The translations under genes were made by a program, and so were the position numbers. Shown in pieces: positions 11,295-24,271 of a stretch of 64,000 bases of DNA. The notes beneath the pieces are model-generated. The model made no database searches. It was not told where the DNA came from and saw nothing but the letters and a program-made list of their open reading frames with translations. Origin of the DNA: Schistosoma mansoni (lineage: Eukaryota > Platyhelminthes > Trematoda > Strigeidida > Schistosomatidae); assembly GCF_000237925.1 (NCBI RefSeq), contig NW_017386046.1, positions 496,001 through 560,000 of the forward strand, read 5' to 3'. How positions within the stretch are numbered: position 1 is the first letter of the stretch; every line of letters starts with the position of its first letter.

Positions 11295-11731
11295 TGTAGC
11301 AAGCCCATTCAACTACTGTATTTTTTGTGTGCTCTCTGTAATCCTAACATTTAACCCACTGTAAATTTATGTGTGAGTCTGATTGAGCGCATGTCTGCAC
11401 ATCAATCCTTAATTTGTTCTCTCATGGATTGTAAACAAAGATAATCAATAATTTATCCACAATCCATTAACACTCAAAAATATATATGGATTTTTAAAAC
11501 TCACACACACACACACTCATTTGTTTTCCAGGTGTGCTTGCTATCTGAACGCTTGTGGATTTTCACCGAGCTTCAACAATAAACTATCTCTACAACTGGT
11601 GTTCAGGCTTTTGAATAATCTCGAGTAAACCCGTAATTCTACTAGGAGATTTAGCCTGCAGTAAATAATCAGTTAGCGGAATATTATTTATTTATTGGAG
11701 TCAGATATAGAGGAATTAATCCTTTACAAAA
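11295..11731 (+). repeat. 5' LTR
   Basis: 437 bp starting TGTAGCAAGCCC, with a (CA)n stretch near 11506 and an AATAAA at about 11578. It is 99.5% identical to the LTR at 15244. The inner boundary could be placed 3 nt earlier at ...TTTACA (11728); the larger span is used because it brings the 3' copy flush with the TACT duplication. Confidence 0.92.
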
Positions 11732-12083
11732 TTGGTGAGCCGCATTTTGAACACGCACCATTATTCCACAAAGTTTGTGATCCGCTTTTTGAACGCGTGC
11801 CATCTCTCTACAAGTCTGCTGGACATTCACTAATCATATCATAAAAAACTTCACACTGGAATTACTGTTACAATTATTAACAATTCATTAACAGTCATAA
11901 TATATTCATTCATAACATTGTCCCTTTGGAATTATATCGATATACTCGCATATTTGTACCCAAAGTGACAGTTTTTTTATTCGGTGAGTCTCTCATATAT
12001 CTCTTGTTATTGATTGTTTCTTCATATTGTATATCTCAATCCACAACTTACTATTATTGCTACTGTTATTATTTCTTTGTATC

Positions 12084-14807
12084 ATGTCACTCGATAATTC
12101 GCTTAGCCTTTCATCTAAGTCTATTTCCGTGGATGCCATCTCTGTACCTTTACCTGTTTTTAATCCTCGAAAGGCAGAACTCTGGTTTGCACGCTTAGAA
12201 AGCTTTTTCGTTACAAACAGAATCACAAGCCGGATCACGAAATTTAGTTACGCAAATTCGTTGCTGCCGGATGACGTTATTGAGCAAGTGCCTGACGTCA
12301 TTTTTAAACCGGATCCTGACTCACCATATGATTGCCTAAAAAGAGAGGTCATACGTGTCACATCTCTCTCTGACCAGCAGACTATCGATCAACTTTTAGC
12401 CAATGTAGAGCTAGGTGATAACACGCCTTCCCAATTAAAACGCCACATGACAAGGGTTTTAGGGAATCGTATAGTTGATAAACGTCTATTATATCAATTG
12501 TGGCTCAGACTCCTCCCACAAAACATACAGCAGATACTCGCAATTGGAGACAAGGATGTCGATTTTGACAAGTTGGCAGACATAGCCGATCGAATTTACG
12601 AGCGGACCAGGACTCACTCGGTATCACACGTACAAACAAACTCAACCGACGAGATCGCCGAGTTACGACAGACAGTCGACGCCCTCACTAAACAGATAGC
12701 TCAGCTACAACTTTCGAATACCCACCACTGCAAGTGTAGAGGAAGGTCCAGAAGTCGTACACGTCGTAGTCCAAGCACCATCCGACATAACATTTGCTGG
12801 TACCATACAACGTTCGGTAAACAAGCTAAAAAGTGTATTCCTCCCTGTAATTTTTCAAGCACACGGAAAAGGGAACATCAAGGCCGACGATTAGTTACGA
12901 CTGTGGTCTCCGGCCACAACTCACACGAAAGTCGTTTGTTATATGTCACGGATAGAAGAACCGGAACACAGTTCTTAGTCGACACAGGGGCAGAGGTTAG
13001 TATAGTACCACCTACTGCACTCGATAAAAAGACACCTGACCCCATGCTGAAACTAAGAGCCGCGAATAGATCCGAGATCAAGACATACGGCAAAAGACAT
13101 TTCCAATTGAATTTCGGTCCCAAATCCAACTTCTCATGGAACTTCATCATAGCTGATGTTCTTGTTCCCATAATCGGTGTTGATTTCCTGCAATCACATA
13201 AAATACTCGTAGACGTTAGAAACCGGAAACTGGTACTTGCCGATCACAGCAGCGTAATCAAAGGAATTCTATCTAATGAGAAGTCTATACATTTATTGGT
13301 CAAACCTCATCGCGAGAATGACAAGTACGTCAATTTACTTAAACAGTTCCCAGACTTATTAAGACCGTGTTTCAAACGTGACAAGCTGACACATACTGTC
13401 GTACACCACATTGAGACAGAGGGACCACCAGTATTTGCACGTCCAAGACGCCTTGACCCCTCTCGTCTGGCTCTCGCAAAAAATGAGTTCAACAAAATGA
13501 TAGAGTTGGGTATCATACGCCCCTCCGATAGTCCATGGGCATCACCGCTACATATGGTACCTAAGAAAAACTCTTCTGAGGTTAGACCTTGTGGCGATTA
13601 CAGAGCTCTTAACAGCAGGACTGTACCAGGTAGATATCCGCTTCCACACTTACATGACTTTACTCACAGTCTATCTGACGCAACGATTTTTTCAAAAGTT
13701 GACCTCGTCCGTGCCTACCATCACATCCCAATTCACCCGGATGATGTTCCTAAAACAGCCATCACTACCCCATTTGGGTTATACGAATTCGTTCGCATGC
13801 CTTTTGGATTGAAGAATGCTGCACAAAGTTTTCAACGTTTTATTGATCAAGTCGTACGTGGCTTACCGTTTGTATACGCCTACATAGATGACTTACTTAT
13901 CGCCAGCAAAGACGAAAACGAACATCTAACTCATCTAAAATTGCTTTTTGAGAAGCTAAACGAGTATAGGTTAACAGTCAGTCTCGACAAGTGCGAGTTT
14001 GGAAAGCAATCCCTCACCTTTTTAGGCCACTTACTCGACAATCAAGGTATCAGACCGGTTCCTGAGGAAACACAAATCATTAAAAATTACCCCTTACCTG
14101 ACTCCTTCAAGAAACTACGACGTTTCCTTGGGATGATCAACTTTTATCGACGGTTTATTCCGAAATGTGCTGACATAGCAAAACCGCTAACGGATTTATT
14201 AAGGGGACGCGCCAAATCACTAACAATGACACCGCAAGCAATTCAAGCTTTCGAAAAGTTGAAAAACGCCCTAAGCACTGAGGCGTTGCTGGTCCCACGG
14301 AAGGTTAACGCACCTTTATCAGTAATGACCGACGCCTCTAATGTAGCGGTAGGTGCTGTACTTCAACAACGCGTCAATCAACAATGGCAACTCCTAGCAT
14401 TTTTCTCAAAAAAGCTAAATGCGACGCAATTAAAATATAGCACATTCGGTGGAGAACTGTTGGCCGTCTATTTAGCCATCAAACACTTCCGGTATATGTT
14501 AGAAGGCAATTCTTTCACAATATTTACTGATTACAAGCCGCTAACTAAATCCTTGATGCAAAACCATGGTAAATACAGTCCACGCGAAATTCGTCAACTA
14601 GGATTCATCTCGCAATTTGCAGCTGATATACGCTATATAAAAGGCATGGAAAACGATGCAGCAGATGCGCTATCTAGATTAAACATTAATACCTTCTCAA
14701 TGCATGATATAAACTGCCAATATATTACAGTAGAAAAAGCTGGTAAACATGCTACTGTTAGCATCGACAGAATAAAACCAGCGTTTTCAGAGCACATCAA
14801 GAAGTAG
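12084..14807 (+). CDS. Gag-protease-RT-RNase H polyprotein, integrase deleted in frame
   Basis: 907 aa from the ATG at 12084 ([12 protein letters not shown]). The frame is open from an ATG at 12027, but that start adds a leucine-run leader that looks like non-coding sequence. Gag has the region [17 protein letters not shown] and a CHCC zinc motif, [18 protein letters not shown] (12795-12848). The aspartic protease site is [10 protein letters not shown] (12978-13007). RT has [23 protein letters not shown] and YIDD at 13881-13892. RNase H starts with [14 protein letters not shown] (Asp at 14331). After [11 protein letters not shown] the frame passes almost directly to [17 protein letters not shown], the C-terminal tail expected after integrase. 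The whole integrase core is therefore missing without a frameshift. The protein could still build particles and copy RNA but could not integrate unaided. Confidence 0.9.
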   Translation: MSLDNSLSLSSKSISVDAISVPLPVFNPRKAELWFARLESFFVTNRITSRITKFSYANSLLPDDVIEQVPDVIFKPDPDSPYDCLKREVIRVTSLSDQQTIDQLLANVELGDNTPSQLKRHMTRVLGNRIVDKRLLYQLWLRLLPQNIQQILAIGDKDVDFDKLADIADRIYERTRTHSVSHVQTNSTDEIAELRQTVDALTKQIAQLQLSNTHHCKCRGRSRSRTRRSPSTIRHNICWYHTTFGKQAKKCIPPCNFSSTRKREHQGRRLVTTVVSGHNSHESRLLYVTDRRTGTQFLVDTGAEVSIVPPTALDKKTPDPMLKLRAANRSEIKTYGKRHFQLNFGPKSNFSWNFIIADVLVPIIGVDFLQSHKILVDVRNRKLVLADHSSVIKGILSNEKSIHLLVKPHRENDKYVNLLKQFPDLLRPCFKRDKLTHTVVHHIETEGPPVFARPRRLDPSRLALAKNEFNKMIELGIIRPSDSPWASPLHMVPKKNSSEVRPCGDYRALNSRTVPGRYPLPHLHDFTHSLSDATIFSKVDLVRAYHHIPIHPDDVPKTAITTPFGLYEFVRMPFGLKNAAQSFQRFIDQVVRGLPFVYAYIDDLLIASKDENEHLTHLKLLFEKLNEYRLTVSLDKCEFGKQSLTFLGHLLDNQGIRPVPEETQIIKNYPLPDSFKKLRRFLGMINFYRRFIPKCADIAKPLTDLLRGRAKSLTMTPQAIQAFEKLKNALSTEALLVPRKVNAPLSVMTDASNVAVGAVLQQRVNQQWQLLAFFSKKLNATQLKYSTFGGELLAVYLAIKHFRYMLEGNSFTIFTDYKPLTKSLMQNHGKYSPREIRQLGFISQFAADIRYIKGMENDAADALSRLNINTFSMHDINCQYITVEKAGKHATVSIDRIKPAFSEHIKK

Positions 14808-15243
14808 ACAACGAAACCATCCAAATCCGCATTAAAGCAAGCAATACACAAACTACCTGTAACAATCAATACTTCATACGGAAGTTCAACGGCTACAGAA
14901 ACTATTACAAGATCAGGTAGGAGAGTACACTTTCCGGGTAAGTACGTAGCAACAACCATACTTATCTAACCCAAATGCTACAAATTGTTCTCTATTTTTA
15001 TTAACTGTTCTTTATCGGCCCCACGGATTTTCATTATACTTACTTTTAACTTCATGCAATCCTTATACACATACATAAAACGTTTCAACACATACAAACT
15101 GTTATTACAGCTTAACGCTTACTCATCACATCGGATTGTACATTTATTTCGTAAACAATTTTTTTATCGCTTTGTCGAACATAGATGTTATTAAAAAAAT
15201 CTTTTTTATAAAAAAAAACATCTACGTCCTGGATGGGAGCTTA
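14808..15243 (+). other. 3' untranslated part of the LTR element
   Basis: Non-coding sequence between the polyprotein stop and the 3' LTR. It ends in A/T homopolymer runs (15191-15220) and the purine tract GGATGGGAGC just before the LTR, where plus-strand DNA synthesis would be primed. Confidence 0.7.
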
Positions 15244-15680
15244 TGTAGCAAGCCCATTCAACTACTGTATTTTTTGTGTGCTCTCTGTAATCCTAACATT
15301 TAACCCACTGTAAATTTATGTGTGAGTCTGATTGAGCGCATGTCTGCACATCAATCCTTAATTTGTTCTCTCATGGATTGTAAACAAAGATAATCAATAA
15401 TTTATCCACAATCCATTAACACTCAAAAATATATATGGATTTTTAAAACTCACACACACACACACTCATTTGTTTTCCAGGTGTGCTTGCTATCTGAACG
15501 CTTGTGGATTTTCACCGAGCTTCAACAATAAACTATCTCTACAACTGGTGTTCAGGCTTTTGAATAATCTCGAGTAAACCCGTAATTCTACTAGGAGATT
15601 TAGCCTGCAGTAAATAATCAGTTAGCGGAATATTATTTATTTATTGGAGTCAGATATAGAGGAACTAATCCTCTACAAAA
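15244..15680 (+). repeat. 3' LTR
   Basis: 437 bp, identical to the 5' LTR except for C at 15665 and 15673. It is followed directly by the TACT target duplication. Confidence 0.92.
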
Positions 15681-15699
15681 TACTTGCATCTAGCCATGA

Positions 15700-16600
15700 C
15701 AAACTGTAGGAAAGATATCGTGGTGTATGGTACTTGTGCTGAAAGACATAAGCAGTATGTAGCGCCAATCGGAATTGGAACACCTGCCACCAGAAGATTG
15801 GACTGAAGAGAACAGGAAAGGAAGCAGAGCTATTGTTATAACAACAGTATCAGAAGAATCACGAAGCATGGAAAGAAAAATTTATAGAAAAGGTGCAAAT
15901 AGCGTATATAATGTATGGTGTGACGACAAAAATGCCAATACTTTGGTTAATCGTAGAACTAAAGAACCAAAATTTATTCGATTAGTCCGGGATACTTATT
16001 CCTGTATAGCGTACAAGACTTCTCCAAGCACAAGGTCTGTGTCAATTTAGACGGTCCTAATTTAATAAAGAGAATAAATTATATCGAAAACAAAACACCT
16101 CAAAATGGTACAGCCTGTGCTACACAGTCGACCATTTCTGTTACACAAATCAGTGTGCTAAACAACAAAAGAAACAGTTAATATAAAAGAGTTCAGTACC
16201 TGAGAATCAATATAAATATATTCAATAAGATGAGATCAGATGTCTACTTCAAAAATCCTGGGAACCCTTCCAAGAAGACAATCACATGTTCATAGCCATA
16301 CACTGAACCACGCAGCGACCTTTGGCTTAGTCACCCACGACCTTATTGTCAATAGTCCGGCAACATGCAACAGAAAGGTCAGGCAACAAAAGGTTAGCTT
16401 TTAGTCAAAGTCACATAATAAAAGTTCAGATGAGGAAGACTCAAGAACATAGAGTGTGATTAAAAGGGATCTGATTAAAGGTTACAACAATAGACAAGGA
16501 GGAGAAGCAATTAAATGACAATACTGTATAATGAAGTTCTGTGAAGGGCTTTAAGAGTTTTCTTCCCGTTACGGTACCTATATCATGTATTGAAGTAAAT
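15700..16600. repeat. Copies of dispersed repeats A and B in tandem
   Basis: 15715-15900 aligns with 6845-6960 and 16010-16240 with 9535-9800; blocks in 16320-16600 resemble 8440-8720. In both places the order of matched blocks is broken by other sequence, so an old composite element of about 1 kb is likely. The 91-codon frame at 15775-16050 has no domain and is not kept in the other copy. Confidence 0.5.
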
Positions 16601-19600
16601 CAGTTTAGTAAGTAGAGCTGCTCACTTATTTCCGTTAGCATGCTTAAGCGTCACAACTAGAAGACGATCAGTGTGAGGTTATGCATACATTACAGCGTAC
16701 ATAGCCTCAGAAAGCTGAGGTTGAGGGCTTAGAATTTGTGCAGGACAGGAGGAATTACGAGGATGTTTTATTGATGTATCATATTCCCACTAGCCCTAGC
16801 ATATCACTAATTCATTTCGTTAATAAATTACTCGTAAGATAGTAGTTACATGAACCCCTTGCAATAACCTAGTCCTTGATAAGGTGACAGAGAAAGCATG
16901 GCGACTCCCATATCAGCACGTTTTTAATGAGTATATTGGTTCAAGTCAGTTTGCTTGAAAAGAGAAAAGAAGTACCTTGTTTGCTGTTGTTGTCGTGTAT
17001 TATAAGATAACTTTTATTTCGAAAAAAAGTGATACGTGTGTTTGGTGTTCATCCGTAGGCTGTACGTCTAGCTCTAACTATATTTAAAGATCACTGCTGC
17101 TAAACAATGTTCTCAGTTATAAATAAATCAATATATTTGTAATATCCCAATGAGTAGAAAAATTCGATTTCTACCCAATCGTCAATTTATTCAAAATTAT
17201 CAAATCAAAAGTTGGTAATGATACCTACAAATGTGTTAACGTAAACAGCTAGATAACTAATTGTCTGTGTTTTTTCTTTCCTGAAAAACAACAGTATACA
17301 GTCCTGAGTGGGGAGTGTTCCGAGTCTTAATTGAATACAGCTGACTGTGGGCAAAAATTAAAAATCTTGTTGACAACTGAGAGTTTATCAAACACTGATT
17401 CTCCCCTCAATACCAGAAGCAGGTGAATTAGAACATTTAAATGGGAGCAAAATAATAAAAGCTGTAGAATACGGTATTAAGCACATACTATGGTTTGCAC
17501 ATATTATAGTAGCTGACCTGATCACAGAACGTAGATGAGTTTTCCCAAAGTTGTCGAAAATTCTAGAGCAATATAGGGGAAAAACTAAAACGGTTGGGGT
17601 TTAGTCAGTAAATATAGACGGATTTCCCCAAAGTGTTATAAAATTCTGGGGAGATTTGGGGGGTCTTGTGCCATTTTCTAAAGATTTTCTGTGGAGGCTT
17701 TCCCCAAATAGGGAGATTAAGTACAGGAGGCAGTGGCTCGTTCTGGTGCAATACTGATACACTGCTCTCAAGCTATGGTGTTGCTTACTTCTTTCACATC
17801 AATTGTACTGCAGTTTGTATTGGCAATGGTTGTTAACTGGTACTTATTCCCGAACTCGACTCTTAGCTTTCTCAACCTTCTCTAAAAAGTTTATCGAATG
17901 CAGCCCATCAACTTGACACTCTATTGGCTGTAACCTGTCTCTCATTCCGTTCATTACATTCTATATTATTAGTCTGGAAGAAAAAATAGCTGTAGTCAGA
18001 CTGGACAGAAGCAGTAATCGAAGTCTATGATAGTACAAACAGCTAAACTGCATGGCGTAAGATGTTTGGAAAAGTGGTGTGAAACCGACGCTTCTTTGTT
18101 TCGTGTCTATTCGACATACTGAAAGAAGACCTAAGTGTTGGTATTGTAATGCGGAATGAACTTCATCATCACATTAGGAATTATTGATTAATTGTAATTT
18201 CTTCATGGAAGGATTGAACAGTACATTGACCACTAATTCTTATTCGAAAAACTGTGCAACACATATTTCTGACTTTTCCCTCAAATTTCCCCAAGCTTTG
18301 GGGAAAACTGTCTATTGTCATTGGACCCCGGGAATTTCTATGGAATTGGGAGATCGGGATTGATCTCGATAACACCACAAATGACAATGAAGAACGAACA
18401 TGAGGACAGTCAAAGAATTCCAGGAGGTAGTAACATTTATTTTAGTTAAAAGACTAACTCTGGTTTCCAATATCTACGAAACAATACTAATGACAAAACC
18501 GATTAACATTTTACCACATAAAATAAGAGAGCTTGCCTGAAACAATACACTGACTTGTGTAGAATCAGAAAGAGACGAGAAAATATGACGGGATCATAAG
18601 AACACTTGGAATATTACATAAAATGAGGAATTTTGGCATACCAAAACATTAAATTACACGGCTTCACAAAAAGCAGCGGCAAAGTACACAGAACAAAGCA
18701 AACAGACCTCCAGTACTTCCAAATGATAATCCATACGTCATTCTGATTGGTCGCTAAGTAGACTGCCTAAATAATGAAACGGGGCCGAAATTAATTACAG
18801 CAGGATTTACGTTTTTCTCTTCTCTGATTTTTGCTGTGCTGCCCTGCTTTTATGCTAGAAATAGATTAACAGTGAGGATATTAGCTGTTCTTTGGGTTGT
18901 AATTGTTATGTATCTGCTTTAGGTGATTCTAACACATACCTTCAGCAGCTGAATATACAAGCCACTAAATCATTATATTGGTGCAAATAAATCAGAATCA
19001 TGTGCGGAAGGCACATTTATGTGAAGTTTTCACCGGAGACTAAGCAAACATAGCATTACCACGCCTTGTACGAAGTTTCAGTTTCTAGGCAGCCGATACT
19101 TTTGCAAACATAGCCAGTCGCAGAAATAAGCACTATTATAAAGTGACTCAGAGAACTCATTGAAATGTATGATTTTTCAATTAAAATGACTAAGTGCATT
19201 GACAGTGGCGCTTGAAAGAAGCAAAATACTTCAGTCTCACGTGTGAGTGATTACCAAAGACAGGTCGCAGTTTTTTGAAATAATTTTAATTAAGTCAAGG
19301 TAGCATCTTTATCATTGGAATTTGCGGGATTTCTCAATCAAATATCAGACCTATGAACACAGGCCTCTCTATGATACGAGGGGTCACAAAGTATAGATTA
19401 GTCACGGGAATAAGGATTGTGCACACTAACAGATATTTGCCCAGTTTCATGTACATGTTCATCATACTAATTCGCCAGTCGTTTATTTACCTTTTCAGTA
19501 GACTCTTGGCAACTTCATGGAGTTGGTTCCTCCTATTAATCTACTAAAAACAAGTGTAATGTTCGCACGAAAAGTGACTAGATATCCAGCGTCTGTACAC

Positions 19601-20390
19601 TAAACAGGATGTTTGTATTCATATTGTTATAAACAATTACTAATACAATGTAATATATTTCACATGTATTCTGTTGGATTTTTGCACAGCTAGGGGATAG
19701 AAAGGTCTGAAAGTGCATATATATGTTTTGTAACATGAGTATCTGACGAATAACTTGCGACCACTCCTATTTGTCGTTCGATGAATAAACAACGAGTATA
19801 TACATTTTTTATCTATTTTAATGATCATACGTGTAGGCAATAAATGTCTGAGTGCTACTTGATTTTCAAGAAGAGAGAAATTACTTTAAAGTAACTACAT
19901 CAAGAAAGGACTGTTAATTTGCGAATGGCAGGCCACTAAGAGCGAAGAATAGACAGGGCCACTGATATTCAACAAATGAGCACATACAAAAATTGCGAGT
20001 CAATGCTTTCTCAATAATAAAGCTAACTGATATCAAACGTCCAGTCTTACTCATGTATCCTGAAACGAAAGCTTGGCAAAATCAGCTTAATGACTGCAGA
20101 AATTAACTGCTATGTGATTTCTAGGCAGTACAACAGTACAGGATTTGACCTAGTAGTTTAACACACCAGGTTCAGGATTGCAGTATTTGGTAAGCGGTCT
20201 GGACGACTAATTGTGTGCGCGCCAAGCTGGTAATTGTTACATATCAACGCGAACCAGTATCGTTACGTTTCACAGCCACACAAGACTGCACAGTACACTT
20301 ACCCTGCCGCAACTCTGTAAGAACAAGTTGATGACCATATAAATGAATTTCTGAAAAACTAACGAAGTGAGGACATTAAAACTTCTTGTG
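16600..20390. other. No gene recognised
   Basis: AT-rich sequence with only short unsupported frames. Between 17.5 and 18.3 kb a CCCCAAA-type motif recurs several times in both orientations. It includes a hairpin at 18286-18306 with a 9-bp stem (TTTCCCCAA / TTGGGGAAA). No coding region, terminal repeat or RNA gene could be assigned. Confidence 0.45.
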
Positions 20391-22885
20391 ATCAAGAAGC
20401 ATAGCCATGGTCAGTGATTGAACTCACAACTTGTATACATAAGTCCCCCGATGCTTCCGGACATGAGCGGATAGGTTTATTGGCCAGAGGCTCACTAAGA
20501 ACATGGATTGAGTGGTAGTTGTCAGTGACCTTCTCAAGAGGATCCTGACTCCCTGTAAAGCTTGACAGGTCGTCCACTGTGTAGTTCCTTGTCCATCAGC
20601 TGCTATGTCGAAGTAAATCTACGATGCTTTTAGAGACAAAAGAACACATACCCCCACGAATGAAATCTTTGGAATGTGCATACAAAATATGACCACACAG
20701 CGACATGTAGTCATTGAAACGATCAAAAGTACATAGGGCACGTGAACTATCAATAACATGCATCATGCCCTTGACGCAGCAGAGGATGTATTCTCCTGGT
20801 ATTACTAGGTGTCTCATTCTCGTAACACGTCTATAATTTACGGCTGCAATTTCAGCTATGAAGGTTGTGGGCTCATTTAAAAGTCAGTAGTGACCTTTGT
20901 ACCTGAAATTAATCATACATTTAACTACATTTTTTTACCTCAAGCTTTGGAAAACGTCGAAGATACTTTGTAGCATCGTATGGACGTAATTGCAGGCCAG
21001 TATTTGTCGTGCTTCAGATTTTCCAGAACGTCAGTGGAAGAGGACCACTTCTTTTGAGACATTCTTTTAAATGTTTTCGAGCACTTTCCACACGATTGTT
21101 CGTATGGTTGCTCAGGCTTAGCACATGTCGCTGGCAACAGCTAGCCCACATTGATTTCCGAGCAATCCAGCGGTTTCTTATGTAACCATAGGCAAGTTGA
21201 AAAAGGGATCTCAGGTACTCGTACTTCTGAGTGAATATAAATATAACGCATTATGAAAAGCGAAGCTCACATGTTAGATCGCCTGGTTTTTATAGGATAT
21301 TTCAAGTATTTAGGAACATCAGGATCCATGAACCACAGCAATTAATTTGTACAGTTAATACTTACCTTCTTGAAAAATGCTCGTAAGACAGGGAATGAAC
21401 AAAGTATTATGCTGGCATGACGGTGCTTAGACTGTACCACAGAAATGTCCGTCACTGACGAATCCATAACGAAAGCAAATGTATCAAGAGTACCGCACAC
21501 TGCCTTTGAAGTATTCGAGTAGTCTTACAACACCATCTTGTTGTTGTTGCCTGCAAGGAGCATACATAACTGTGTGCCCTTGCCCAAGATTATCGGTAAC
21601 CACTTACTGGAACAGTGGAAAACTTTGAGATAACTTTCTTGCTATTCTTTAATTACCCGACTTTGTTCGTCTGATAAGTTGTGTCAAAACATACTACCTC
21701 TGGAAACTCATGGTAGATAACTGTTTGCCTCCTGCAACCGAATCAAATCATAGATATGTTCCCGTTTTCATCGAATACTTTTACTTCAGTGTTTGGCTGG
21801 ACGCGCTGTAAAATCTCGTTGGTATTTTTAGTGTCTAAACTCAATTAATTAGAATGCGAGTTTAACAATCTGGGTACAACTGTGGAGGCATTTTTGGCGA
21901 TATCGTCCTTGGTAAGCTGTTTGTGGAACTTCCAACAAACCAGATGTCGTATGCTACGAGCTGGCTTATTACTCAGTAGAAACGGTCTTAAGTATAATCG
22001 TTCACTCGACGACAACTACCGTCTCGAAGGATCTACAGATGTGCAAGGATGGTTCTGCATGAATTTAATAGAGGTTACTTCTAGCTCACCAGTTACTGAA
22101 GGGACCCAAAATTCAGATTGGTAGTGTCAATATTTTGACTTGAAGGATAAATTCATTTGGAATGAAGCATACGTAGGGACCGATGTCGTCTTCTTTATCT
22201 AGGTTGTGGTAATGCGTTAGGTGTATGCTCTTATAAAGAATGTCGATCGCTATCATCATCTACATCCTGAAGACAAGCATCTGATTCTGATGTATTTTGT
22301 TTACGTCCATAAATACAAACATATTTGACGAAAAATATAAAGATACTACATGTATTTGGAGTTTTACAATTAATACACCTTTTATAATCGAAATGTACCA
22401 ACCTAGTGAGATATCAAGTAAGAAGCGGACAGATTCGATGATATATTTGATAGGCTATCGATATATCGATAGAAGATATGAAGTACGGCGTATCCAGTCG
22501 TGATCTGGTGCGGATGTATGATCGAGCACCTTCAGCTAGATGTGTCTATTAAAACTAATGCGATCAGAATCAAATGTCGAAGACTTACAGAGCTATTGAT
22601 TTTGGGGATTCATTTACCACCACAAATACTTAAGAGTTGGGTCATCATTGTTCTTTTTACATACTTACATGACATACTTAGTGTAGGTATATTATGAAAA
22701 TAATTATCAATCACACAGGTCCTCTTACCTTATGTGCTTCTTTAAATCAGGTCTCAAAATTTTCCCGACTGGTAAATCGTCGCGATAACATAATAATATC
22801 ATTGGAGGTTCGTCCTATATCATGCATCATTACGATGGTATCGCTTTCGCTACTTGCAGGATGGGCATTACCAGACATAGTGTGA
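20390..22885 (-). pseudogene. Mutator-like (MULE) transposase, decayed; Curupira-like
   Basis: On the minus strand the frame begins near 22882 with MSGNAHPASSESDTI and a FTSRENFETWFKEAHK-like block (the W codon is a stop here). A degenerate FVKYVCIYGRKQ block follows, then VQPNTEVKVFDENGNIS (near 21830-21770). The diagnostic MULE motif FPEVVCFDTTYQTNKVG lies at 21708-21658. The first catalytic Asp sits in FDTTYQTN, as in FAR1/MuDR transposases. The frame has several stops and shifts, and the downstream parts (21140-20390) survive only as short pieces. Mutator-like elements named Curupira are known from schistosomes. No terminal inverted repeats were found by eye. It cannot encode an active transposase. 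Confidence 0.78.
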
Positions 22886-24271
22886 CCGAAGTCAAATCAA
22901 ATCTATAATTGTCTGGATTTGACCGCTTCTGCAAAATCTTACTCATTGCCGAGGTGACGCCCTAATCGTTTTACGACATTTTGACCTTCAACTGCTCAGT
23001 AACCTCAGTCAGCGGACGATACCACTTAAGCGTTACCGTGATCACATGGTTAGTTCTAGTGAATTTTGTTACCACACCATGATTGTTTATCTACCAGTCT
23101 ATAAAATTTACAAAGGATGAGTAATAACATACATATTTATATCATTCTGACAAATTTTCATTTCACATTATTCGGAAAAAATGTGGTTTAAACCACTTTT
23201 ATGTCAATACACATTGACCAAAATCAGTATCAGACCAATGTATTCTTGCTTTGTAAATTGTATATTTTGATAGAGTAGGTTTAAGAAAACTTAATTCACA
23301 TTTTATGGTAACAAAAGTGATTGATTCCGAGAAAAAATCATGATATTCAGTCAAAATCAATGTTTGTTACCGCGGTGACAAACATTTGTTAAATAGTTAG
23401 TAACCCTTATTGAAGTATTTGATTAACTATGTGAACAGTTATGAAAAATAGCGTGCATGTTTGTTAGGTCACTAGATGTCTACTAAACACGCATGAATTT
23501 TAATAACAAGAGTAGGAATGCCTTGTAATTCCACTGTTTCAGTAGTCATCTGGAGACAGATAAAACTAAAATTACTTTTTATCTGTGGTTGAGTTCAAAA
23601 TGGTGGCACTTCTAATTGAACTAGAGTATAGTGACCACTCGGTCACTACCAAAAGGCTGATATATAGACTAGGAATACGAATTGACTGAAATTTTTACCC
23701 TATTCGCATTCCTGGTTTAGGAAAATTTTAAAGTGAGCAGCCTTAGAAATGTACATATTCAATGGATCCATAAATCTTCGTAGACCGTATCTCAATGAAA
23801 AAAAGCTCCGATCATCACTATCAATTATTAGATCTGAATTATTACATTTACCATACATACGTGTGTTAAATTAGCTGCTTTGGATGTCACATACACATAC
23901 CCTTCATTTTAATCGCTTCTTGCTCATTCGCTCCTCCCATCCGCTTGCTATTCTCTTCCTAATTGTTCTTATAGTTGTCTAATTTTGGTTGATTTTGTCA
24001 TCATTCTGATATGATGTGTGATATCTTGAATCAATACTAGGTTCCGTTTTACTTTAACTGGGCATACCATTAGAATTTTAACAAACATAAGACTCAGTGC
24101 TTTATATATCACTGAAACTGCAAAATAGTGGTCACCTAACCAACTATTATGAGTCGGTATTTCCAAATTGCTTTAATGGAGCCACTTTATAAAACATTAG
24201 TTAATTCGTTTGAAGGTATTTTGTTACATAACCGGGAACTCGTTTTCGTCCCACTCTTTTTTTTCTTTCAG
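22886..24271. other. No gene recognised; upstream part or intron of the next gene
   Basis: AT-rich spacer between the MULE remnant and the first supported exon of the plus-strand gene. It must contain either its upstream exons or a long intron, but none could be recognised. Around 24241-24271 a pyrimidine tract ending in TTTCTTTCAG forms a strong splice acceptor. Confidence 0.4.

Larger units (their letters stand above)
11295..15680 (+). mobile_element. Young CsRn1/Boudicca-type Ty3/gypsy LTR retrotransposon lacking integrase
   Basis: A 4386-bp element bounded by two 437-bp direct LTRs that differ at only two sites (T11716/C15665 and T11724/C15673). It is flanked by the 4-bp target duplication TACT (11291-11294 and 15681-15684). 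A probable primer-binding site begins TTGGTGAGCC at 11732 and a purine-rich tract, GGATGGGAGC, lies at 15231-15240. The single open gag-pol frame has the CHCC gag motif typical of the CsRn1 clade. The integrase zinc finger and catalytic core are absent, which accounts for the short length (Boudicca is about 5.8 kb). The copy looks like a recent, internally deleted, non-autonomous insertion. Confidence 0.9.

Noticed and set aside
15775-16050. 91-codon frame beside the 3' LTR
   Set aside because: It lies in an old dispersed repeat whose other copy does not keep the frame, and it has no domain.
24149-24271. Start of the unknown gene at ATG 24149
   Set aside because: The last part of this stretch is a pyrimidine tract ending in a strong splice acceptor, so it is probably intron; the true start is probably further upstream.
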